Origin: Lachnospiraceae bacterium
GTDB lineage: Bacteria; Bacillota; Clostridia; Lachnospirales; Lachnospiraceae
Length of the DNA: 64,000 bases
Assembly (NCBI GenBank): GCA_029224965.1
Contig: JAQXVO010000030.1
Span: 186,001 to 250,000 of the forward strand
Reading direction: 5' to 3'
Within the stretch, counting starts at the first letter, position 1. Each line of letters opens with the position of its first letter. Positions 47,111 to 57,532 of the stretch are shown in pieces. The position numbers were made by a program, and so were the translations under genes. The notes under the pieces were generated by a model. That model saw nothing but the letters and a program-made list of their open reading frames with translations, ran no database searches and was not told the DNA's origin.

Positions 47111-47223
47111 ATTCAATACCAGGATCATTTCTGTACCCGGTTTCAATTCAGTATCATGATGACTTCTGGGTCTGGTCTAAATTTAGTATCATAAAGACTT
47201 CTGTGTCTGGTCCAAATTTAGTA
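47111..47223. repeat. 35-bp tandem repeat (three copies and a fragment)
   Basis: Three consecutive 35-bp units begin at 47111, 47146 and 47181, each starting ATTCA or ATTTA. They share TAGTATCAT-type and TCTGGTC-type blocks. A fourth copy begins at 47216 and breaks off at ATTTAGTA, overlapping the stop codon of the neighbouring gene. The second and third copies match at most positions; the first is more diverged. It may have arisen by duplication of the gene's 3' end. Confidence 0.8.
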
Positions 47224-47712
47224 AATACTGTCTTTGTATTTGTCGTAGAGACTCTCAAGCGTTGATTGTTCCTGATCGGTCAGAATCTGCTTCGCGTAGG
47301 TTTTCAGGCCGCTTGTTCCCTCAGACCTGTAAATCTGTACTGCTTTTGCAACCTCTGCCGGATCCGAATGATTGTCGATTATGGCTTCGACCTTCTGCTG
47401 GTCCTCCTTGGACATGGAGTTTACAATCTGCTCGGCCTGAGCTTTGACATCATCCGATACGCCGGACTTCTCCAGGGCCTGCTCGATTGCAGAGACGGCA
47501 ATTTCCTTGGCAACCTTCTGCTTCAGAGGCTTGATCAAATACTGATTGGCGAATACGCCGCCGATCAGAATGACAAGAGCGATAACAATCAGAGTCGTAA
47601 AGACTCTTCTTCTCCGCCTCTTTCTCTCGATCTTCTTCTCTCTCATACGACTTCTTCTGATATGCTCATCAACAGCGTTGCTTTTCATTTCTTCTTCCAA
47701 TGAACTGGACAT
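47218..47712 (-). CDS. Membrane-anchored protein of unknown function
   Basis: I do not recognise this 164-residue protein. It has a strongly basic cytoplasmic tail (REKKIERKRRRRR), one membrane segment (about residues 38-58) and an extracellular helical domain rich in Glu, Lys and Ala (KEIAVSAIEQALEKSG and a second helix pair). The type II topology resembles small sensors or anchors. It is followed by the 35-bp repeat and then larB. Its role is unknown. Confidence 0.72.
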   Translation of the reverse strand: MSSSLEEEMKSNAVDEHIRRSRMREKKIERKRRRRRVFTTLIVIALVILIGGVFANQYLIKPLKQKVAKEIAVSAIEQALEKSGVSDDVKAQAEQIVNSMSKEDQQKVEAIIDNHSDPAEVAKAVQIYRSEGTSGLKTYAKQILTDQEQSTLESLYDKYKDSIY

Positions 47713-47838
47713 TTGAATTCCTCCTTTCTTATCTACAGATATGAACTAATTATACACTCATAAATTACTTTTTATACTTAAATATCACCCGGCATAGTTT
47801 GTCCATTGATATAATCTTCAAAATATTTTTTTATGGAC

Positions 47839-47877
47839 AAAAACGGGTACACGACTTCTGCCTCGTGTACCCGTTTT
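47839..47877 (-). terminator. Terminator after the large secreted protein gene
   Basis: AAAACGGGTACACGA (47839-47853) and TCGTGTACCCGTTTT (47863-47877) form a perfect 15-bp stem with a 9-base loop, ending in T on the minus strand. It lies 35 bases after the stop codon. Confidence 0.93.
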
Positions 47878-47911
47878 GATCGATTTATTTCAGAAATGGT
47901 CTTTCTGATTT

Positions 47912-50638
47912 TTACTTTTTGCTGTCCTTACTGATCTCATCGGTTTCAATGATGAACTTGACGGAAGAATTCATATCGTCTGCCTTACCGGAGAAGGTGG
48001 TGTAGCTCTTTCCGGCATCATCAACGGCCTTCAGCTGATCAGCGAACTGGGAAACCTCTCCGGTGAATGCCTCGGAAAGCTTTGCAATTCCCTCATCATT
48101 GAACTGAACCAGGCCATCCGACAGAGTTGCGCTGCCGTCTGCCAGCTGACCGGCTCCTTCATAGAGCTCGCTTGCGCCCTTGTTCAGAGCTGAGGAATTG
48201 GAATTCAGCTTGGCTGCTCCATTGTAGAGCTGAAGTACACCAGGAGCCAGCTGCTTGCTGATACCGTTCAGAAGCTGACTTGCACCGGAATCCAGCTGAT
48301 CAACACCCATCGAAAGCTCGGAAAGCTTGCTCTGTACGCTGTTGTAAGCGGACTGGATCATGGCGAATTTGGTCATGAAGGTCTGATATTTTACCAGATA
48401 CTCTGCACCGGTATTGGCATCCGTATCATCTGTTACTCTGCTCCAGGTGGAAAGATAATCCCATTCCTTCTGGGTCATGCCGGTTGCAGCAAGCCATGCC
48501 TGATCATTAGTGCTGAGATCGCTTACACTCTTGATCTTCTCATATCCACGGGTTGGCTGGTCATGAAAAGCTTGTTCCTTCGTAATGCCCTTAGCTGCTA
48601 TTGCATTGGTCTGTAAGCCTGAAAGAGTAGCTACTGCAGTTGCAATATATGTGTTCTGAAAGACTGATTTCCTAGCATCACGGTTTCCATCCTTATCTAC
48701 TACAGGGCCTTCCAGAAAGTCTTCATTAAATTTTTCTTTGTTATTGATGGCAGATAAAATTGCTGACTTTACAATAAGTTCCGCATTGGTAGAAGCGTCA
48801 ATGTCAGACATCGTAGGATATTTTGTCTTAACGGCTGTCTTTACCTGACTAACCATTGTGTCATAAGCTTTTTTACTATTAACTTCGTTCTCTACTTCAG
48901 TCTTAATTGCTGACTGGATGGTTGCTTTAAAAGTATCCTTGTTTGCCTGAACTGTTGTCAAAACTTTCGTCCGATAATCAGGTTTTGTTATGTAGGATTT
49001 AGCAGCATCACCGATTGCACCTTCCATCGTACTCTGAAATTTCTCGCTGTTCAAAGTATCCTGAGAAAGACTCTGATTGCCACTTAAGTTATTCATAAGG
49101 ACATAGGTTACGATAGCCTGTGCTTCCTGATCGGTCAGTTTCCGTTGAAGAATCATGTTCGCTAGACCCTGTAACTTTTCATTTCCCGTAATCCCATCAG
49201 CCAGCTTACTTTCCAATGTTTCAATCTGCTGATTAGCTTCTGTCTCGCCCTCTGTAATCAGCTGCTTGTTCAGCGTATCCGCACTGACATCCTTGATACT
49301 GTTCTGCAGATCAGTAAGCTGAGTCTGAATACCGCTTAACTTTCCGACACTAACCTCAGCCTGCTTGTATTTATCGTTCGGATTGGTCAGAGTATTATAG
49401 ATATTCTGATAAGACTGATAGAGGCTCTGGATTTCCTGGACATCCTTGGAACTCTTGGCCTGAGAAAGCTTCTGCTTTAAGAGCTTGACGCCATCGGACA
49501 GCTTCTGGGTTCCATCGGTCAGGGTGGAAATGCTGTCGTTCAGCTTCTTTGCGCCTGCGGTCAGCTGGCTGACACCGCCGGTATAGGCATTGACGCCATC
49601 CTTTAATGCGGCGCTGCCTTCCTTCAGTGACTTCGTTCCATCGCTGATCTTCTGTCCGCCATCAATCAGCTGCTGCATACTGGACTGAAGCTTGTCCATG
49701 TCATCTCCGATCTTGTTGACGGCATCGGAGTTGTCATAGTCAGAAAAGCCCAGATCGGAAAGGACGTTGGCGGATGCCATGGTCATGGTCAGACCCAGTT
49801 CGAAGTCCTTGGCGTCTGCAGTGATCTCGACGTAATCCGGAATGGTGGTTTCCGAATCCACGCCCAGCTCATCGAGCTTGGACCGGTCGATGGACAGGGC
49901 ATCGGAAAGGCCCGGCAGGGCAACACCCATAACGATGTTATTATCAGCATCGCTGACAACCTTACCATTGGTGACGGTGATATTTGAAAAATGATCGGAC
50001 GGCAGAACCATGCCGGAAATCATAGCGAAGGGAACGGTCATTCCCTTGTCCTGACCATCGACATTTACAGTAGTCTTTGCCGTATTGGTGTAGTCAAAAC
50101 GGATGGTGACCTTGCCGCTCTTTCCGGCCAGATCCTTGGCATCGATGTCCTGTCCGTCCAGCTTGTAGCTGACCTTGACACCGACCGGAAGCGTGTCCTT
50201 GGTCTTGCCCTGATAGAAGACATCCTTTCCGTCCGCATCCCAGGTCAGGGCTCCGTCAGAGCCCTTCTCATATTTCTGATTGCCCTTGACATTCTTGATG
50301 TCGGTCAGATCGGACTTATCTTCGATCTTGTCCTGGCCGGAATAGTTCCGAAGCCAGTTGGAAACTGTCACATCCTTGGCGCTTCCGTCTGCATCTGCAG
50401 AAACATAGACCGTCTCGATCTTTTCCGCATCCTCGTCAGCCTTGTCACCAAAGGAAGAGGAAACCTCCATGGTATCCTCAAGTTTTTCCTTGGTTGCCTT
50501 CAGGGTATCCTTGGAAGAACTCTTGCTGCCTGTTCCTGCTGCTCCGCAGGCTGCGGTTCCGAAGCCGACTGCCGCAGCCAGTGCACCTGCTGCGAGACGC
50601 TCTATATTTCTCTTCATATTATGATTTCTGTTCATCAT
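47912..50638 (-). CDS. Large secreted protein with YhgE/Pip-like glycine repeats
   Basis: This protein of about 908 residues begins with a basic tail, a hydrophobic signal segment and a cysteine (GTAACGAAG) that may be a lipoprotein site. Flanking a central region it has repeated heptad-like units such as DGTQKLSDGVKLL and DGSATLSDGLVQF, similar to the YhgE/Pip family that accompanies MMPL-type exporters. The central part (about residues 437-697, bases 48,550-49,330) is much richer in A and T and in Asn, Lys and Thr than the flanks, as if inserted. No C-terminal membrane segments follow. Its function is unknown; the next gene upstream encodes an exporter. Confidence 0.75.
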   Translation of the reverse strand: MMNRNHNMKRNIERLAAGALAAAVGFGTAACGAAGTGSKSSSKDTLKATKEKLEDTMEVSSSFGDKADEDAEKIETVYVSADADGSAKDVTVSNWLRNYSGQDKIEDKSDLTDIKNVKGNQKYEKGSDGALTWDADGKDVFYQGKTKDTLPVGVKVSYKLDGQDIDAKDLAGKSGKVTIRFDYTNTAKTTVNVDGQDKGMTVPFAMISGMVLPSDHFSNITVTNGKVVSDADNNIVMGVALPGLSDALSIDRSKLDELGVDSETTIPDYVEITADAKDFELGLTMTMASANVLSDLGFSDYDNSDAVNKIGDDMDKLQSSMQQLIDGGQKISDGTKSLKEGSAALKDGVNAYTGGVSQLTAGAKKLNDSISTLTDGTQKLSDGVKLLKQKLSQAKSSKDVQEIQSLYQSYQNIYNTLTNPNDKYKQAEVSVGKLSGIQTQLTDLQNSIKDVSADTLNKQLITEGETEANQQIETLESKLADGITGNEKLQGLANMILQRKLTDQEAQAIVTYVLMNNLSGNQSLSQDTLNSEKFQSTMEGAIGDAAKSYITKPDYRTKVLTTVQANKDTFKATIQSAIKTEVENEVNSKKAYDTMVSQVKTAVKTKYPTMSDIDASTNAELIVKSAILSAINNKEKFNEDFLEGPVVDKDGNRDARKSVFQNTYIATAVATLSGLQTNAIAAKGITKEQAFHDQPTRGYEKIKSVSDLSTNDQAWLAATGMTQKEWDYLSTWSRVTDDTDANTGAEYLVKYQTFMTKFAMIQSAYNSVQSKLSELSMGVDQLDSGASQLLNGISKQLAPGVLQLYNGAAKLNSNSSALNKGASELYEGAGQLADGSATLSDGLVQFNDEGIAKLSEAFTGEVSQFADQLKAVDDAGKSYTTFSGKADDMNSSVKFIIETDEISKDSKK

Positions 50639-50785
50639 AAACCTCACTTCCCGGGCCAAAGCCCGCTTCTTATCTATTTTCCAGATACCGCTCTTTCATT
50701 TTTGAAAGCACATTATCTGGCACCTTTCGAAATTCCTCAATGCCGAAGATCTGTCATTCGACTTTCTTTAAAGATTCTTCCGAAT

Positions 50786-52915
50786 TCAGGCATTTTCCGA
50801 AGCCTTCTCTGCTTCTTCCTTGCGAAGCTTCTTCTGTCTGTCATATTCTCTTGCACCCTGGCAGCCAGCCGTTGTATGGACAATCAGGGGATCGAAGATC
50901 ATGTACATAGAAGGAAGAACCAGAATAACGACGGCCATGGAAATCAGTGCACCCCTTGCCATCAGTGTGCAGAGAGAACCGATCATATCGATACTGGAGA
51001 TCATGCCGACACCAAAAGTTGCGGCGAAGAAAGACAGAGCCGATACGATAATGGACTTCATGGATGCTGCCAGTGCAGCTCTCGTCGCATGAGTCCGTCC
51101 CAGTCCATTATTTCTTTCACGAAGATATCGGGTCGTCATCAGGATCGCATAGTCGACGGTGGAGCCCAGCTGAATGGTTCCGATGACAATCGATGCGACG
51201 AAAGGAAGGGTGGTTCCGGTGTAGTAAGGAATACCCATGTTGATAAAGATCGCGAACTCAATGACAGCAACCAGAATGAAAGGAAGACTGAAGGATTTCA
51301 AAACAAAGGCAATGATCAGGAATACAAGTCCGATGGAAACCCAGTTTACAATCTGGAAATCCCGATTGGTAATTCGGATCAGATCCTTGGTGCAGGGTGC
51401 CTCGCCGACAACCATGGCCTTTGAATCATAGGATTTCGCAATCTTGTTGACCTTACTGATCTGATTGTTGACCGCATCGCTTGCGACCTTGTATTTGGAG
51501 GTAATCAGAGCCATCTCATACTTGTCGCTCTGAAGGACATCCTTGATTTTATCCGGAATCATACTTTCCGGAACGGAAGGTCCGACAAAGGTATTGAGGC
51601 CGATAGCCTTGTCTACACCCTTGACATCCTGAAGCTTCGAGAGCATCTCTGCCTTGTCTCCAGAGGAAAGATTCTTGTCATAGAGAATCATGTAGGTCGT
51701 GTTGGAAGTAAAATTCTTATCCAGCTCTGCAGAAGCCTGCATGGACGGCAGACTCTTGGGAAGAGTTCCGCCCAGGTTGTAGTAGACCTTGGTATGTCCC
51801 TGGCCGTAGAGGGCGAAGGGAAGAATCACAAGGAAAAGTAAACCGAAGACGTAGAACCGCTTGGAGATCAGCTTGGGCAGCCGCTTGAATTCCGGAAGCA
51901 GGGGCTTATGCCGTGTGGCTTCCAGGGGCTTGTCGAAAATCAGGACCATGGACGGAAGTACGGTGATACAGCAGATAACACCGAAGACAACGCCCTTTGC
52001 CATAACGATTCCGAGGTCACGGCCGATGGTAAAGCTCATAAAGCAGAGAGCAATGAATCCGGCGATCGTGGTAACGGAAGAACCGATTACCGACTGGAAG
52101 GTTGCGGCAATGGCTCTTGCCATGGCTTCCTTCTTGTCTCCGTTGGTATTGTCCTGCTCTTCCAGATAGCTGTGCCAAAGGAAAATGGAGTAGTCCATGG
52201 TGACACCCAGCTGAAGAACTGCTGCAATACACTTGGTGATGAAGGAAATCTCGCCGAGGAATATATTTGTTCCCAGGTTATAGATGATCGCCATTCCAAT
52301 GGAAAGCAGGAAGAAAAGAGGAATCAGATAGGAATCCATGGTCAGGGAAAGAACGATGACAGCCAGGATGACGGCGATCAGTACATAGATCGGGGTCTCC
52401 TTTTCGGCCAGTTCCTTGGTATCCTCAACCAATCCGCTCATGCCGGCCAGAAAACAGCTCTTTCCGGAAATCTTACGGATCTGCTTTACCGCATTCATTG
52501 TCGCATCAGATGATGTCGTCTGATCGAAGACGATGAACATCATAGTCGCATCGCCCGAATCAAAGGCTTCCCGGTAGCTCTTCGGAATCATTTCCTTGGG
52601 AACCGAGATATCCAGGACACTGTCGTACCAGAGCACGTTCTGTACATGGGGAACCTTCTCGATCTGCTTCTTTAATGCGGCGACCTCCTTGTATTCCATG
52701 CCCTTAACTATGTACATGGAATAGGCGCCGGTACCGAAGTCCTTTTCCAGGATGTCCTGGCCCTTCATGGTTTCAATGTTCTTGGGAAGATAGGTCAGGA
52801 TATCGTAATTGACTCTCGTCTTCACGTAGCCGATTCCCGAAGGAATCAGAAGGAGAATGGCAAGTACCAGAATAACAAATCTGGACTTTACGATTCCTCT
52901 CGCAGCCTTCAGCAT
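50786..52915 (-). CDS. MMPL/RND family transporter
   Basis: This 709-residue exporter has an N-terminal membrane segment, two external domains and two sets of five further membrane segments, as in MmpL and hopanoid-type RND proteins. The functional Asp-containing segments LQLGVTMDYSIFLWHSY and IQLGSTVDYAILMTTRYL mark the two halves. It likely exports lipids or other hydrophobic compounds, driven by ion flow. The secreted repeat protein follows in the same direction about 150 bases downstream. It is divergent from the TetR gene and probably under its control. Confidence 0.92.
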   Translation of the reverse strand: MLKAARGIVKSRFVILVLAILLLIPSGIGYVKTRVNYDILTYLPKNIETMKGQDILEKDFGTGAYSMYIVKGMEYKEVAALKKQIEKVPHVQNVLWYDSVLDISVPKEMIPKSYREAFDSGDATMMFIVFDQTTSSDATMNAVKQIRKISGKSCFLAGMSGLVEDTKELAEKETPIYVLIAVILAVIVLSLTMDSYLIPLFFLLSIGMAIIYNLGTNIFLGEISFITKCIAAVLQLGVTMDYSIFLWHSYLEEQDNTNGDKKEAMARAIAATFQSVIGSSVTTIAGFIALCFMSFTIGRDLGIVMAKGVVFGVICCITVLPSMVLIFDKPLEATRHKPLLPEFKRLPKLISKRFYVFGLLFLVILPFALYGQGHTKVYYNLGGTLPKSLPSMQASAELDKNFTSNTTYMILYDKNLSSGDKAEMLSKLQDVKGVDKAIGLNTFVGPSVPESMIPDKIKDVLQSDKYEMALITSKYKVASDAVNNQISKVNKIAKSYDSKAMVVGEAPCTKDLIRITNRDFQIVNWVSIGLVFLIIAFVLKSFSLPFILVAVIEFAIFINMGIPYYTGTTLPFVASIVIGTIQLGSTVDYAILMTTRYLRERNNGLGRTHATRAALAASMKSIIVSALSFFAATFGVGMISSIDMIGSLCTLMARGALISMAVVILVLPSMYMIFDPLIVHTTAGCQGAREYDRQKKLRKEEAEKASENA

Positions 52916-53020
52916 CTTAGATCACACTCCTTGTCTTTTTGCATAATCGCTGCAAATTCAAAAAATAAGCAGTCAAAATATGACCATCGTTCATTTTTTC
53001 CGATACTATAATTAAACAAA

Positions 53021-53050
53021 ATTGACCATTAGTCAATAATCAATTATAAT
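53021..53050 (+). promoter_or_regulatory. tetR promoter with overlapping operator
   Basis: TTGACC (53022-53027), a 17-bp spacer and TATAAT (53045-53050) form the promoter of the TetR gene. The palindrome ATTGAC-CATTA-GTCAAT (53021-53037) covers the -35 box and lies between the two divergent genes, a typical TetR operator position. A second, looser copy, ATGACCATCGTTCAT, is at 52980-52994 near the MMPL start. Repression of both directions is inferred. Confidence 0.75.
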
Positions 53051-53096
53051 AAAGCAACAAACGATTGAAATTGTATAAGTGGGAAGAAGCGAAAAG

Positions 53097-53744
53097 ATGG
53101 GAAAAAAGGTAGATACCAATAAAAGGCAGAAAAGTACATCACTTCTAAACAGAGCTTTTGACCTCTTTATCGAAAAGGGCGTCAGCAAGACCTCAGTCTC
53201 TGATATTGCGGAGAGAGCCGGCGTTGCCAAGGGGACCTTCTATCTCTATTTCAAGGATAAGTACGATATCCGGAATCATCTGGTCGTCTATAAGGCGACC
53301 CAGCTTTTCATGGATGCCTACAATGCCCTGATCGCCGACATGGAGAAGCGGAAGGACTATGACATGTCTCTCGAGGACTGCATGTACTTCATCGTGGATC
53401 ACATTCTGACCGTTCTCCAGGACAACAAGCCTCTCCTGGAATTTCTCCACAAGGATCTGTCCTGGGGTGTCTTTGCCAAATATATGCTGGACGAAAAGGA
53501 CCATGTGGCCCTGCCCAATCAGGAGGATTTTGACTTTGAAACCCTTTACAAGGAAATGGTCAAGCGGAGCGGAAGCGAATTCCGAGACCCGGATGTCATG
53601 CTCTTTATGATCATCGAGCTCATGGGATCCACCGGCTACTCCTGCATCATGTATCCGAAGACCTTTCCCCTGGACCGCTGCAAGCCATACCTCCGGGCCG
53701 CTGTCCACGATATCCTGCAGCGGCATATGGTGAAGGAGACATAG
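53097..53744 (+). CDS. TetR/AcrR family transcriptional regulator
   Basis: This 215-residue repressor has an N-terminal helix-turn-helix (TSVSDIAERAGVAKGTFYLYFK, shown in part) and a variable helical ligand-binding domain. It is divergent from the MMPL transporter and is likely to control it in response to a substrate of the pump. I start at ATG 53097 (MGKKVDTNK) instead of the GTG at 53079; the Shine-Dalgarno sequence is weak for both. The gene is immediately followed by the 62-bp repeat. Confidence 0.9.
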   Translation: MGKKVDTNKRQKSTSLLNRAFDLFIEKGVSKTSVSDIAERAGVAKGTFYLYFKDKYDIRNHLVVYKATQLFMDAYNALIADMEKRKDYDMSLEDCMYFIVDHILTVLQDNKPLLEFLHKDLSWGVFAKYMLDEKDHVALPNQEDFDFETLYKEMVKRSGSEFRDPDVMLFMIIELMGSTGYSCIMYPKTFPLDRCKPYLRAAVHDILQRHMVKET

Positions 53745-53749
53745 AATTG

Positions 53750-54048
53750 ATACAACGATTTTCAAGGAAAAATCGATTCCCGGTGTATGATTACTGGATT
53801 TGCCTGAATTTATACAACGATTTTGAGGGAAAATTTGATCCCCGGTGTATTATTTCTGGGTTTATCCGAATTTGTGCAACGATTTTCAAGGAAAAATCAA
53901 TTCCCGGTGTACGATTTCTGGGTTTATCCGAATTTATACAACGATTTTCAAGGAAAAATCGATTCCCGGTGTATGATTTCTGGATTCATCCGAATTTGTA
54001 CAACGATTTTGAAGTAAAATCCCGATCCCGATGTATTTTGCTCTGACT
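53750..54048. repeat. 62-bp tandem repeat with internal hairpins (4.8 copies)
   Basis: Units start at 53750, 53812, 53874, 53936 and 53998; the first four are full 62-bp copies and the last is partial and diverged. Each begins with TACAACGATTTT or GCAACGATTTT and can form a hairpin of CGATTTT against AAAATCG around CAAGGA (best in copies 1 and 4). It continues with CCCGGTGTA, a TTCTGG block and AATTT. The array begins 5 bases after the TetR stop codon. Because 62 is not a multiple of 3, all frames stay open without implying a protein. Confidence 0.92.
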
Positions 54049-54067
54049 TAGGCCAAATACAGAAAAT

Positions 54068-54105
54068 GGGCTGTGCAGTCAATCTGCAGCAGCCCTTTTT
54101 CTCTG
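54068..54105 (+). terminator. Terminator after tetR and the repeat
   Basis: GGGCTGTGCAG and CTGCAGCAGCCC form a stem with one bulge and a 5-base loop, followed by T5 on the plus strand. It would end the transcript that runs through the TetR gene and the 62-bp repeat, so the repeat is probably a transcribed 3' untranslated region. Confidence 0.85.
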
Positions 54106-54149
54106 TAAAGATTTTAATCTGTTTTGATTTAATCTGTAATAATTTCCAA

Positions 54150-54665
54150 TTACTGCCTGGAAGCTTCCTGCTCGGCCTTGTATTCCTGCCCTTCCTTGAC
54201 ATAATTCAGGGCATTCTCGCGATTGGCCTCGATTTCCTCTTCAGACAGGGTCCGGACGACCTTGCCGGGCAGACCGACAACCAGGGAATTGTCAGGAATG
54301 ACCTTGTTCTGCGGAATCAGGGCACCGGCTCCGATCATGCAGTTCTTTCCGACATGGGCTCCGTTTAAAACAATGGCGCCCATACCGATGGTTGTATTGT
54401 CATCGACCGTGCAGCCGTGAACAATGGCATTGTGGCCGATGGTGACGCCCTCGCCGATGGTGACACCGTAGGGCACAACTCCGCCCTCGACATGAAGGAC
54501 AGCATTATCCTGGATATTGCTATTCTTTCCGATGATGATCGGTGCGCGGTCGGCACGAATGGTTGCATTAAACCAGACGCTGACGCCCTCGGCAAGCTTG
54601 ACATCGCCTTTGACTACGGCTCCGTCTGCAATAAATACGCTGGGATCGACCTGAGGTTTTTTCAT
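54150..54665 (-). CDS. Gamma-class carbonic anhydrase family protein
   Basis: This 171-residue left-handed beta-helix protein has repeated hexapeptides (VTIGEGVTIGHNAIVHG and NTTIGMGAIVLNG). The three metal-site histidines are in place: HVEGG, GHNAIVHGC. Family members are gamma carbonic anhydrases or related acyltransferase-fold proteins; enzymatic activity cannot be proven. It lies 26 bases after atpC and is likely cotranscribed with the ATP synthase genes. Confidence 0.9.
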   Translation of the reverse strand: MKKPQVDPSVFIADGAVVKGDVKLAEGVSVWFNATIRADRAPIIIGKNSNIQDNAVLHVEGGVVPYGVTIGEGVTIGHNAIVHGCTVDDNTTIGMGAIVLNGAHVGKNCMIGAGALIPQNKVIPDNSLVVGLPGKVVRTLSEEEIEANRENALNYVKEGQEYKAEQEASRQ

Positions 54666-54691
54666 ATTCTGCTTCCTTCCAAATAAACGAT

Positions 54692-55129
54692 TCAGATATC
54701 ATGATTCTTGGCATTGACGGCCTTGAGTCTTGCCATAGCCCGGGACATGGCAGCCTGGGAATGATAATATTCCTGAATACTCTGCTTCTGGCGGAGCTGC
54801 TCTCTTGCCCGGTCTCTGGCCTCCTCGGCCCGGCGGATATCGATATCCTCCGGACGTTCGGCGGTCTGAACGACCACCTGAACCCGGTTGTTGGCAATCC
54901 AGGCCATGCCACGGCCCACAACTGCCTCAATCCAGTCTCCCGGCTTTCCATCCGGTCCGACCGGCTGAATTCTCATGGTACCGTCATCGATCGCGATAAC
55001 CATATCCTCATGGTGGGCCTGGATACCCTTCTGACCGTCAAAAGCCGGAATGATCGCATTCAGAACCCTGCCGGAGTAGAAAACGCCTCCGGTGGAAATC
55101 ACTCTGATATAAAATGTATTCCCTGCCAT
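54692..55129 (-). CDS. atpC: ATP synthase epsilon subunit
   Basis: This 145-residue subunit of the F1 central stalk has the N-terminal beta-sandwich (FYIRVISTGGVFYSGRV) and the C-terminal helical hairpin (about residues 90-140). I start at MAGNTFYIRV, just after GGATGATAAA; the frame is open for 13 codons upstream in the atpD leader. It inhibits ATP hydrolysis in many bacteria. Confidence 0.95.
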   Translation of the reverse strand: MAGNTFYIRVISTGGVFYSGRVLNAIIPAFDGQKGIQAHHEDMVIAIDDGTMRIQPVGPDGKPGDWIEAVVGRGMAWIANNRVQVVVQTAERPEDIDIRRAEEARDRAREQLRQKQSIQEYYHSQAAMSRAMARLKAVNAKNHDI

Positions 55130-55226
55130 TTTATCATCCTTTCGCCTGATTGCAGACGTTCTTTCCAAATCATCTGTCTGCCGCAGGTAATTCTTGCTTT
55201 CCAGCCTTCATTCTATCAGCTGCATC

Positions 55227-56642
<1,416 letters not shown>

Positions 56643-57530
56643 TTAAGTCTCACGCTTCTGGGCTCTCGCACCGGCAGCCACCTCGGTTATCTCCTGGGTA
56701 ATGGCCGCCTGTCTTGCCCGGTTGTAGGCCAGACTCAGCTGAGACAGCATCTTTCTGGCCGAATCCGACGACGACTGCATGGCCATCATCCGGGCATTCT
56801 GCACCGAAGCAAAAGACTCAACTAGAGAGCTGTAAATGAAACCGATCAGGTAGTCCGGAACGATTTCCTCCATGACCTTTTCCGGAGACGGCTTGAAGGT
56901 GATATCCTCCATGACAACTCCCGCCGGAAGCTGGATCTCGAAGTCCGTCTTCTTCAGGGGAAGAAGCTCTTCCATCTCGGCAACCTCTTCCACAGAGTTT
57001 TCCATCCGGGTATAGATGATTCGAAGGACATCAATGGTCCCGTCCAGATAGGCCGAAAGCAAATCCTCGCCCATTCTTCTGGCCCGGCTCATGGTTGGCT
57101 TCTGAATCGTATAGTGGAAGGTCTTGTCGATTGGGATGTGATGGGCCTCGAAATAATGCCGGCCGATCTCGCCCAGGACATAGAGCTTATAATTGGGCGT
57201 CTCCTTCAGTTCCTTCTCTGCGATCTTGAAGATATTCTGGTTATAGGCGCCGGCCATACCCTTATCCGATGTGACAACAATATAGCCAACGACCAGATCT
57301 TCCTTCTTCTTGTTGGAATAATCGCGGAAATAGACACTTTCCATATCCGGCACATGACGGAGGATCCGGGACATAGCATCGTTTAAGGCATAGAAGTAGG
57401 GCTCGGTATCCTTCAGAACCTTCTTCGCCTGCTGGAGCTTGGAGGAGGAGATCATGTACATGGCATTTGTAATTTTAAGCGTCTGCTGAATGGACGCCAT
57501 CCGGTCCTTGATTTCCTTCTGACTGGCCAT
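56643..57530 (-). CDS. atpG: ATP synthase gamma subunit
   Basis: The 295-residue rotor shaft has the two long antiparallel helices at its ends: the N-terminus ASQKEIKDRMASIQQTLKIT, and the C-terminus with ARMMAMQSSSDSARKML and YNRARQAAITQEITEV, the family signature. It links proton flow to catalysis in the alpha-beta ring. It lies 2 bases after atpA. Confidence 0.96.
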   Translation of the reverse strand: MASQKEIKDRMASIQQTLKITNAMYMISSSKLQQAKKVLKDTEPYFYALNDAMSRILRHVPDMESVYFRDYSNKKKEDLVVGYIVVTSDKGMAGAYNQNIFKIAEKELKETPNYKLYVLGEIGRHYFEAHHIPIDKTFHYTIQKPTMSRARRMGEDLLSAYLDGTIDVLRIIYTRMENSVEEVAEMEELLPLKKTDFEIQLPAGVVMEDITFKPSPEKVMEEIVPDYLIGFIYSSLVESFASVQNARMMAMQSSSDSARKMLSQLSLAYNRARQAAITQEITEVAAGARAQKRET

Positions 57531-57532
57531 GA

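Noticed and set aside
49991-51424. 477-residue plus-strand frame opposite the secreted protein and exporter genes
   Set aside because: It crosses two real genes and the gap between them and has no domain features.
53747-54046. 99-residue plus-strand frame through the 62-bp repeat
   Set aside because: A repeat unit not divisible by 3 keeps all frames open; there is no ribosome binding site and no protein pattern other than the repeat itself.
53750-54048. CRISPR array
   Set aside because: Units are contiguous 62-bp tandem copies with no unique spacers, and no cas gene is nearby.
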